Source of the DNA: Apricaphanius iberus
Lineage: Eukaryota; Chordata; Actinopteri; Cyprinodontiformes; Aphaniidae
Reading direction: 5' to 3'
DNA length: 64,000 bases
Assembly (NCBI GenBank): GCA_028564705.1
Contig: JAPXFQ010000804.1
Span: 3,162,001 to 3,226,000, forward strand
The notes under the pieces are model-generated. The model saw nothing but the letters and a program-made list of their open reading frames with translations. It did not search any database and was not told the DNA's origin. A program made the position numbers and the translations under genes. This document shows, one piece after another, positions 58,301-64,000 of this stretch (its first letter is position 1; the number at the start of each line of letters is the position of its first letter).

Positions 58301-61095
58301 CGTAAATAATTTCTCCACGTTTTGCATTTTCACCTACAGTGAGGCAAAAAAAAAAGTATTTAGTCAGCCACCAATTTTGCAAGTTCTCCCAATTAAAAAG
58401 ATGGGAGAGGTTTGTGATTTTCTTTATAGGTACATATCTGTATGTACCTATAAAAATTTTTAAATAATAAAAATAAATCCAGAAATTTACCATGTATGAT
58501 TTTCTAAGAATTTATTTGTATAATGATGTAGAAAATAAGTATTTAGCCAATAGTACCAATCAAGAATTCTGGCCCTCACAGACCCAATACTGCTTATTTA
58601 AGAAGCTCTTCTATCATCCACTAGCTACGTGTATTAACTCGTTATCTGTACAAAAGACTCCTGTCCACACCTTCAATCACTCAGAATCGAACCTCCTCCA
58701 TTGGCCAGGAGCAGAAAACTGTCTAAGGATACCAGGGTCAAATGTGTACATGTGCACAATGAGCCAGTTTACAATAGACAAGCAGCTTTGTGAGAAGAGA
58801 TCAACTTGTTGGAGCATTTATTAGAAAATGTATCTCTGACAGTATCCCTCCACCTTGGGGCTCCATGCAAGATCTCACTGTGTGGGGTTCAAATTATCTT
58901 GAGAATGGTGAGGAAACAGCCCAGAACTACATGGAGGGAAAAATTTAATGACCTGAAGAGGTCTGGGACCACTGTAACAAAGGTTACTATTAGTAACACA
59001 CTCAGTCTTGATGGATTCAAATTCTGCAGTCTCCCTGCTTAAGCCAGCGCATGTCCGGTCCCGTCTAAATGTTACCATCTGGATGATCCAGAGGAGGTTT
59101 GGGAGAATATCATGTGGTCAGATGAGACCAAAATAGAAGCCTCTGGTATAAACACCACTCCATGTTCGGAGGGGAAAGAATGCTGAGTTGTATCCCAAGA
59201 ACACCATACCCACTGTGAAGCATGGGGGTGGAAACATTATGCTTTGATGCTGCTTTTCTGCAAAGGGGACAGGACGGCTGATCCATATTAAGGAAATTAT
59301 GAATGGACCATGTATTGTGCCATTTTATCTATTAGTGAGAGCACTGAAGATGAAACCTGGCTGGATCTTCCAGCATGACAATTATCTCAAACACACTCTG
59401 GCAACAAAGGAATGACTTAATAAAGAGTATTTCCAGCTTCTGGAGTGGCCTAGCCAGGCTCCAGACCTCAATCCAATAGAGAATCTGTGGAGGGAGTTAA
59501 ACGTCTGTGTTGCCCAGCAAACACCCCAAAACATCACAGCTCTAGAGTACTAGATCTGCCTGGAGGAATGGGACAAAATACCAGCTACAGTCTGCAGACA
59601 TGATGAAGACCTACAGGAAACGCCTGATCTCTGTCATTGCCAGCCAAGGTTACCTTGCAAATGATTCAAATAAACTTTTATTGACTTAATGCTTACTTTC
59701 TGCACTATTATACAAAACATTTTTTAAAAAAATCATACATGGTGATTTCTGATTTTTTTCTTTCTTTTAACATTCAGACTCTCACAGTTAAAGTGTGCTT
59801 ATGATGAAAATTACAGACCTCATCTTTTTAAGTGGGAAAACTTCCACAATTGGTCACTGACTAATACTTTTTTTGCCCAACTGTACTTGATTCAACTTCA
59901 TAAAATCAGGTCGTTCTTGTGCGAAAAATCTCAAGTGATGCAACATGTTAAACATGGAGATAAAAAGTTTTTAATTGCCACCATCATTAAATTGTAATTG
60001 TCAATATGTAAAAAGTAAAGCCATATTGAATGTTGAAAAACTCAGATTTTCCCACTTAAAATGACAAATTTTACTAACGTTTCTTTTCATTTTTAAACTT
60101 CAGTCTTGGACAGGTTGACTTGTTAGAAATGATTGGCTGCATGACACCCTTTATTTACCAACTGGTGCAGATGTATTCTTATTCTTTCTTTTTTTATTAT
60201 TAAGTTTTTGAGACCTGATAAAGTTCTCCTTTTAAAAGAAAATCATCTGTCAAAATAATGGTACTTGAAAAACCTGGTACTTATTGTTACAGTACTTATC
60301 TAAAGAAAGAGACATTGGTTTTTAGATCAAAGATTATTCATTTTTTAGAATGGCCTAGTCAAAGACCATACCTAAACTCCAACTGAGACTGGGGAGTTGC
60401 TATTGACAGACTCTCAATCCAGTCTGAGCTTGAGTTATTTTATCTTTAGATTTGCAAAACCTATGTATGCGCACCATATTTCTTGATGCTTTACAGGCAT
60501 GCACTTTTTTGTTTTGTTTTTTTTACTTAAAATGTATGTAATTTCCAAGGCCTTTTATATGCCCAGAAAGGTTGAAAAGTATTCAAGTGTGACTCCTGGA
60601 GAGTTTAAATAAAACAGTTTGTCATCTGTTCATAATCAGTCAGTTAAGTAAGAGGAAAGACGAGGGACAGTTCTTTGGTTTATAATATAATGAAATTATA
60701 ACTCAGTTGCTGTAAACTGAATTAATGCTGTAGAAGCCTTCGTGGTGCTTTGCAGTAAGAGACTTTGTTTATGAAGCAGCCAGTTCTATGAAACCCATTT
60801 CTGGAAGGGAAGACGGGCCGCTGGGGACGCTTTGAAGAGCGGAGCAAAGCAGCTCCTCGCCTTCATAAAAGGAGCCCAGCAGCAGAATCGCCCACCTGTC
60901 AGCACTTCACTATATCTCATTCAGCATCTGCTGTTGCAGCGATAGATGTTTATTGAATACGACTGAAGTAACAGGTGCTGCGTCCAGACAGTTCAGAGTA
61001 ATCAAACCAGGGATATTCACCTTCTGTTTTGTCTGTCTTTGTGTTTTTTTTAGGGGCGAGACTACTGTTCTGAGGAGGAGGAAGACGGGACATAG
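34264..61095 (+). CDS. c1orf21: c1orf21 orthologue, small acidic protein (5 coding exons, 115 aa)
   Basis: Exons 34264-34354, 48834-48919, 51341-51408, 53243-53303 and 61054-61095 join in one frame to 348 nt (115 residues plus stop); human C1orf21 (PIG13) has 121. Conserved blocks are MGCTSAKQ at the start, VEEVKYM and ARNQENL in exon 2, [17 protein letters not shown] in exon 4, and GRDYCSEEE at the end. Met-Gly-Cys followed by Ser at position 5 is a classic N-myristoylation site with a palmitoylatable Cys3, suggesting membrane attachment; the rest is hydrophilic and lacks a known domain. Function is not established. The ATG at 34264 has a good context (GAGGCCATGG). All introns are GT-AG, the first one 14.5 kb. 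Confidence 0.93.
35400..36090. repeat. probable dispersed repeat with a 26-bp palindrome
   Basis: Ends near 36085 in GATATAGCCCCTTTAAAG, a terminus I associate with a common fish dispersed repeat. It contains the palindrome at 35880-35905. Left boundary uncertain. Confidence 0.35.
36740..37275. repeat. pyrimidine-rich tract
   Basis: Long runs of C and T on the + strand, broken by a short purine-rich interval near 36885-36960. Low complexity. Open frames here are by-products of composition. Confidence 0.6.
38222..38500 (+). repeat. tRNA-derived SINE
   Basis: The head GGCAGCTGTGGCTCAGTGGT (A box) and a decayed B-box region GTAGGTTTGTTCCTGC are followed by a body with CCACCAGTGTGTGAATG and AAAGCACTATATAAATGCAA, the usual fish SINE tail, and an AAT microsatellite. 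Insertion is in the c1orf21 sense direction. Confidence 0.72.
39030..39320 (-). mobile_element. Rex3-like (RTE) LINE fragment
   Basis: Shares GTGGAGGAGCAGTGACTCTA and TTTATGACCATAGATGAGGG with 46600-46720, and ends with CTTTTCGGCTCAGTTCTCTC. Read on the minus strand this is the C-terminal region of a Rex3-like reverse transcriptase (Y-G-H/E-L-W region). Heavily damaged. Confidence 0.6.
42233..43229. mobile_element. hAT-like element with exact 8-bp target duplication (997 bp)
   Basis: Left end TAGGGTTGGGCATC and right end GGTGCCCAACCCTA are inverted repeats. GACGTCAG stands immediately before (42225-42232) and after (43230-43237), an exact 8-bp duplication typical of hAT. No transposase is encoded, so it depended on an enzyme elsewhere. 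Confidence 0.82.
44071..44092. repeat. CT microsatellite
   Basis: Run of CT dinucleotides with one interruption. Confidence 0.7.
45436..46195 (-). mobile_element. Tc1-like remnant (salmonid/Sleeping Beauty-type subfamily)
   Basis: The left end carries AGTCAGAGGTTTACATACAT, a variant of the terminal repeat of this fish subfamily. The minus strand then shows transposase landmarks near 45845-45885 (CATACTTTACAGTTGGATGG). The right part has CAACAGATGTACGTGAAACC (46146). The transposase is broken. Confidence 0.65.
46370..47740 (-). mobile_element. Rex3-like RTE LINE fragment with internal insertion
   Basis: The minus strand encodes the C-terminal end of an RTE-type reverse transcriptase: [19 protein letters not shown] and [19 protein letters not shown] (46392-46720). 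A second colinear block (47125-47700) holds the palm region, including a frame over CATCATCTGCAAAAAGC, the YADD-like site. The stretch between about 46775 and 47110 does not fit this family and looks inserted or rearranged. Confidence 0.72.
48030..48310. repeat. teleost repeat with telomere-like GGTTAG motifs
   Basis: Begins in TGTGTGTATGTGTATGG, contains many degenerate GGTTAGGGTTA motifs (48123-48215), and ends in GAAGTCAATGGACAGCAG and TGTGCGTGTGTG. The layout matches a common fish repeat flanked by TG-rich ends. Confidence 0.5.
48834..48919 (+). CDS. c1orf21: c1orf21 coding exon 2
   Basis: CCTCAG acceptor, GTGAGA donor. Encodes [16 protein letters not shown] then [13 protein letters not shown], matching human over most positions. 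Two bases complete the split Asp codon and the exon ends in phase 0. A CA-rich microsatellite follows at 48931-48960. Confidence 0.93.
48931..48960. repeat. CA microsatellite beside c1orf21 exon 2
   Basis: Two short CA runs begin 11 bases after the exon 2 donor. Confidence 0.75.
49184..50060. mobile_element. hAT-like element with exact 8-bp target duplication (877 bp)
   Basis: Left end TAGGCTTGGGCGGTATACCG and right end CATACCGCCCACCCCTC are inverted repeats. TATGGAAT flanks both sides (49176-49183 and 50061-50068). No transposase. It lies in c1orf21 intron 2. Confidence 0.82.
50580..51055 (+). mobile_element. composite of Tc1-like and inverted-repeat fragments
   Basis: TACCTTACAGCGGGATAATA then ACCCAAAACATACAGC (50724-50760) is a Tc1-like DDE-region remnant (QDNDPKHTA-like), followed by a piece of the inverted-repeat element (GATGCCTCCCTGCTCCAACA, 50834), then the Tc1 tail (ATCTCACAAAATCCCAAAAT, 51001). 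This suggests the smaller repeat was inserted into the Tc1 copy. Confidence 0.5.
51341..51408 (+). CDS. c1orf21: c1orf21 coding exon 3
   Basis: TTCACAG acceptor, GTAGGT donor. Encodes [20 protein letters not shown] then KS, with the last codon split. This is the least conserved part compared with human, where it is longer. If the intron were retained, the next codons would read Lys then TAG stop. Confidence 0.85.
51409..53242 (+). other. c1orf21: c1orf21 intron 3
   Basis: AT-rich with a CCGT/CCAC tetranucleotide run near 51825-51848. The last 130 bases contain a G-rich cluster (53117-53140) and then a long pyrimidine tract running to the exon 4 acceptor. No other gene seen. Confidence 0.6.
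53243..53303 (+). CDS. c1orf21: c1orf21 coding exon 4 (most conserved block)
   Basis: CCCTCAG acceptor, GTGAGG donor. Encodes (N)[20 protein letters not shown], almost identical to human C1orf21. It is the protein's most conserved stretch and is predicted helical, a probable interaction segment. Confidence 0.95.
53717..54793 (-). mobile_element. Tc1-like element of the salmonid/Sleeping Beauty-type subfamily, inactive
   Basis: Left end CAGTTGAAATCAGATGATTA then CATACAAC, preceded by TA (53715-53716). The right end near 54765-54793 has the complementary GTGTATCTAAATATCTGGCT then TCAA. Minus-strand landmarks of the transposase are GTTGAACGTGGCACC (54445) and GATGAACCAGACTTGTAG (54480). The right end is decayed, so its last base is uncertain. 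Confidence 0.68.
55480..56340 (-). mobile_element. Tc1-like remnant, reverse strand
   Basis: CCCACAGCATCACAGATTCT then CCACCATACTTAAA (55909-55942), GCTGAAAAGCTCAATCTAAT (56023) and TTCTGACCAAAGTATGTAGT (56046) match, in order, the reverse complement of a fish Tc1-like transposase gene. No open frame survives. Limits approximate. Confidence 0.6.
56345..56480. repeat. GAACTAGTTCA-rich repeat fragment
   Basis: Starts GTTGGGAAAGTTCAC and contains GAACTAGTTCA several times (56367, 56402, 56454), a signature I associate with a common fish repeat. Boundaries unclear. Confidence 0.4.
56678..57007. mobile_element. short hAT-like element with exact 8-bp target duplication (330 bp)
   Basis: Left end TAGGGATGCACCGATACTGG and right end GTTGCATCTCTA are inverted repeats. 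GTAGGAAC flanks both sides (56670-56677 and 57008-57015). Too short to encode a transposase. Confidence 0.8.
57640..57885 (-). repeat. abundant teleost repeat (tRNA-like head), reverse orientation
   Basis: CATCCATTTTCTGAACCGCT, GGGGTCGCGGGGGGGCTGGT, CCACGCATGCAAACTCCATG and CAGTGCTAACCACTGCAGCA occur in the order expected for the reversed form of the repeat at 33110-33275. This copy is nearly full length. Confidence 0.65.
58337..59883 (+). mobile_element. Tc1-like transposon with both ends and TA duplication (1,547 bp)
   Basis: Left end CAGTGAGGCAAAAAAAAAAG then TATTTAGTCAG; right end ends CTGACTAATACTTTTTTTGC then CCAACTG, its imperfect complement. TA lies at 58335-58336 and 59884-59885. 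Its length is normal for the family. The interior holds a broken transposase gene described separately. Confidence 0.85.
58755..59670 (+). pseudogene. broken Tc1-like transposase gene
   Basis: Readable pieces across several frames include [20 protein letters not shown] (near 58895), a [12 protein letters not shown] stretch near 59117, a KHGGGNIML stretch near 59218, and [19 protein letters not shown] sequence near 59460. An in-frame TGA and TAG and frameshifts separate them, so no active enzyme is made. Confidence 0.75.
60300..60560 (+). mobile_element. Tc1-like transposase fragment
   Basis: TTTTAGATCAAAGATTATTC, GAATGGCCTAGTCAAAGACC and ATCCAGTCTGAGCTTGAG are landmarks of the same family as 5020-6010 and 19000-20265, here only the C-terminal part. 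Confidence 0.5.
61054..61095 (+). CDS. c1orf21: c1orf21 terminal coding exon 5
   Basis: Acceptor TTTTTTTTAG at 61053. Encodes [13 protein letters not shown] and TAG (61093-61095); human ends [12 protein letters not shown], so the assignment is secure. It is separated from exon 4 by a 7.75-kb intron packed with Tc1- and hAT-like elements. Confidence 0.93.
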   Translation, partial: GRDYCSEEEEDGT

Positions 61096-62310
61096 CACAC
61101 CAGCTCCAAAGAGTCAAACCCCCTCACGGACAGCCTCATTGAGTGTGTGAAACGGAGAGATTGTGTGTTTGTGTTTATGTGTGCCTGAAAGAGAAAGTTT
61201 AATCAGTGTTTAACGGCTGGGGCGTCGGTGTGACAGGACACTGTTGGTGTGGGCGAGCTTTCTGAGCGTACGGCAGTGATACTTTAAGTGCAAAACAAAG
61301 AGAGAATGGGACAAAGACGAGCTTCGTCAGAGACCACAACCCTCAGCACCTCACCCCTTCGGCCTAAACGAGAGACGATGGACAGATTGTCGTCGGACCT
61401 GTCGAGTCAAGCAGATATTTCCTTCACCTATCCGTACTTATCTGTCCGTGTTCTCCTCGGTGGCCTGACACTAAACATATAACCCATGCAGTTGGACTAA
61501 GGAACTCCTGGGTGTGGAGATCCATCGAAGATAAGCATCTTTTGTGGGTGTGTTGAGGACTGATAAACACAGAGTAGAACAAAATCAAAGGGAGGAGAAG
61601 ATAGTGGTGGATCTTTGCTGAACTTTATAGCTTGACTACATTCAGTCAGCCTCGCCTTGTTTGCAATGGACTGAAAGGGGGAGGGAAGGAGTTGAAAGGG
61701 GGGGGAAATATGGGATATTTTAATATGAGAGAGTATGGAGGGAGCTGGTAGTTTAGATCCTCCTAAACCCCAGCCTTTTTAAGTCAAGGACCTGTTTTTT
61801 TGTTTTATTTTTTTATTCTATGCCACAGCCACTTATTCAGTGAAATTTATCCTCTCTTAATGTTCGTTTCCAGCCTCTATTCTCGACGTCCATCATAATA
61901 TGTCATTATCGTCGGCAAAATGAAGCTCCAGAGTTTAGTCTGTGTCTCAGCACAATCCTCCCCCTTTCATGGGATCCTGTCTTATGCACACACTAAGTAT
62001 TTATTTTTTAACTAAACAGAGAAACACATTTGCTTCACACACACTCCACACACATTACAATATCCAGTTTGTTTCACAACAAATTTTCATGTGCATTAAT
62101 TAGAGGTGCCCATAGAGCTTATTTCTGCTTCCAGTCAGTATTGACACATTCTTAGACCCCTTCATGAACACCGAAACAACAAATTAGAGGAACTCAAAAG
62201 GGAGAATTTGCTGAAACATTGACCTTTTTTTTAACCATCTTTACTGGATTCGTCCTGTTGTATTATTTTTGAATACTTTTTTTTATTAAAGATAAAAATG
62301 TAGGATCTCT
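61096..62310 (+). other. c1orf21: c1orf21 3' UTR (probable)
   Basis: No coding frame. The near 1.2-kb stretch begins with a TG-rich segment and runs to a polyadenylation signal at 62285. Human C1orf21 also has a long 3' UTR, so a longer form is possible. Confidence 0.6.
62285..62290 (+). terminator. c1orf21: candidate c1orf21 polyadenylation signal (ATTAAA)
   Basis: Common variant signal with a downstream GT-rich stretch (GAATGGTGTCTTT, 62311). A later AATAAA-type signal near 62780 is an alternative. Confidence 0.5.
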
Positions 62311-63680
62311 GAATGGTGTCTTTAATTCTATTTTCATACCCACAGTGCCGAAAAGATTGCTTTAAAGCTGCAAGGCTGTCTAATACCCCCTGCTGGTAAG
62401 ATATCAATACTGCACCTCAGTGAGTGCAGGGTTCTGCCAAGAGGCTGGCCTCTTTATTAGGTGCACCTCTGTTATAGTGAGACTGCCCTCTGTCTTTACA
62501 TATTTTGGTCTAAAAGCCTGAACTGCACCTGAAATCATGACCCATTTGACAAGGCAATGCTTTTAGTTTTTCTTTATATTTTTTCCAGTAAGTGACCACT
62601 CAGAGGAATTTTGTTTGGAGAATCACTGATATACTACTACTTCTAACCATCTACTATTTTGTCAGGTTTTCAGCTAAGGACTGGTTTCTCAAACTATTTT
62701 CAAATGTCTTTTTACAAATAAAACAAATTCAGTAAGGAAACAAAATAACAGGAATACAAGCCACAGAGAAGTCCAAAAAGATAAATAAAAGAACATGTTC
62801 CAACTCATTTCTAGAGGTGTCCATTGTTAGTAGTTCATCTTTTGAAGCAAAACTTTATCTTTTGATAAAGACCTCTCTTAATTGCCCTTGTGATGAGGAA
62901 TACATTACTTCTTCCATGAGATAATTCCAGATACTTTGACTAGCAACTTGTATGTTTGAGGATGTCTTTTTAACCACTTGACTGTAATGCATTTTAATTT
63001 TGAAGTAGATAGTAATCCCAACATATATTTCACACCCTGCAAATCTTCTGGGGATTAGCCCAAACGATGAATAATTTATGTAGAGCACCAAAAACATTCC
63101 AGTATGCAATTATTCTTGGACTTGAATGTATGAGCCCCAATTTCTGTACCACATTTTTCTCCAAGAACTGTTTGAATCTGTTGATTTTTTTTTTCTTCAT
63201 TCTTTCACGTGTTGTGAAATGCCAGGTTATTTACCATTCAATAAATTATCTTGTTAAATTTGAACTTTTCACCAACTGAGCATTTAAACAAATTTCCTCC
63301 CAATTATCTGGTAGGATTTCTATTTGGTGTTCAGTCTAATATTTCCTTTTTATAATTGGTGTACTATTTCGTTGTGATGAGAAAAATACAATAGAGGTAT
63401 CCCTTAACCTTCTCACCACAAAACCCTACAGAGACCCCCAGTATAATATGTTCAGTTCAGTTTGATTCCACAACTTTTTTTTTTACCAAACACTGTTGGT
63501 TGAAATACTTTGTAATAATGTATGGTAAAAAAAAAGAAGAAAAAACTTTTATTGAGGTCAAACTCTGCTTTCAGATGTTCAAATGATGGGGTTAGGGTTC
63601 AGCTTGTATCAGTATGCCCTGGGTGACCTCTTGCAAAACTTCTTCCCTTCAAAGGGACCATTATAACCATTTTATATATT
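62311..63680. other. downstream flank, no gene seen
   Basis: AT-rich, with a possible decayed DNA element around 62840-63190 (minus-strand open frame without recognisable domains). Nothing else could be supported. Confidence 0.4.
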
Positions 63681-63684
63681 TCAA

Positions 63685-64000
63685 AAATACTTTATTAATC
63701 CTAAAGAGATTTAATGTTGTAACTCATACAAATTTCTTCAAAGAGTTGTAGATGCTGATGGTTGTGGGCAGGAATGAGCTCCTGCAGTAGTTTGTATTAC
63801 AATAAATCTAAAGAAGCCTCTGACTGAAGACTGTTGATGTATAACAGTCTCATAAAGACTGCTAAGGTTGTCCTTCGATTCATAAAGAATCCTTCTGTTA
63901 AGTTTTGAAGCATTTTTATGGTTCCTAAGGAAGCCAATATTACTGCACTAAAGTCTAAACTAAAGCCCACAGAAATATAGATCAAGACCACTTCAAACGT
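63685..64000 (-). mobile_element. CR1/Rex1-like LINE 3' end, cut by window edge
   Basis: Starts with AATACTTTATTAATCCTAAA, the reverse of a LINE tail, then CTTCAAAGAGTTGTAGATG and AAAGAAGCCTCTGACTGAAG, colinear with 16920-17125. The coding part would continue past the window. Confidence 0.6.

Noticed and set aside
1..64000. A novel multi-gene system such as a defence island, biosynthetic cluster or CRISPR array
   Set aside because: The window is vertebrate nuclear DNA with two ordinary conserved genes and transposable elements. No direct-repeat array with spacers, operon-like packing or additional coding genes could be found on either strand.

Overview
This is a stretch of vertebrate nuclear DNA, almost certainly from a teleost fish. 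It is AT-rich, its genes are split by GT-AG introns, and it is full of repeats typical of fish: Tc1/mariner-like and hAT-like DNA transposons, CR1/L2-like and Rex3/RTE-like LINEs, and tRNA-derived SINEs. Bacterial features such as operons, ribosome binding sites and CRISPR arrays are absent. Species cannot be fixed from sequence alone. All family names given for repeats come from memory of the families, since no search could be run.

Only two protein-coding genes can be supported, both on the + strand. (1) Positions 236-12356 hold the last 16 coding exons of edem3, the ER degradation-enhancing alpha-mannosidase-like protein. The window starts inside an intron, so the signal peptide and roughly the first 115 residues lie upstream. 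The 16 exons join in one frame to 2,370 nt (789 residues plus stop): a GH47 mannosidase domain, a protease-associated (PA) domain and a C-terminal KDEL. (2) Positions 34264-61095 hold all five coding exons of the fish orthologue of human C1orf21, a 115-residue acidic protein with a probable N-myristoylation/palmitoylation start (MGC). Its first coding intron is 14.5 kb. A CpG-rich segment at about 14500-15490 is its likely promoter and non-coding first exon.

Layout: 1-13100 edem3 with its 3' UTR; 13100-14500 quiet AT-rich intergenic DNA; 14500-15500 CpG-rich segment; 15500-34224 repeat-rich DNA, probably the 5' UTR intron of c1orf21, with a broken LINE (23390-25325) and a Tc1-like element with matching ends (29166-30716); 34225-62300 c1orf21, whose introns carry hAT-like elements with exact 8-bp target duplications (42233-43229, 49184-50060, 56678-57007), Tc1-like remnants, and a Rex3-like LINE fragment (46370-47740); 62300-64000 downstream flank with a LINE tail.

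The two genes are neighbours in human too (1q25), so this is conserved synteny rather than a functional cassette. EDEM3 acts in glycoprotein quality control in the ER; the C1orf21 product has no established role. I found no evidence of a new multi-gene system. The points most worth checking are a frame-preserving 33-nt candidate microexon in edem3, possible alternative exons of c1orf21, the head-to-tail gene order compared with human, and several cleanly bounded non-autonomous transposons.
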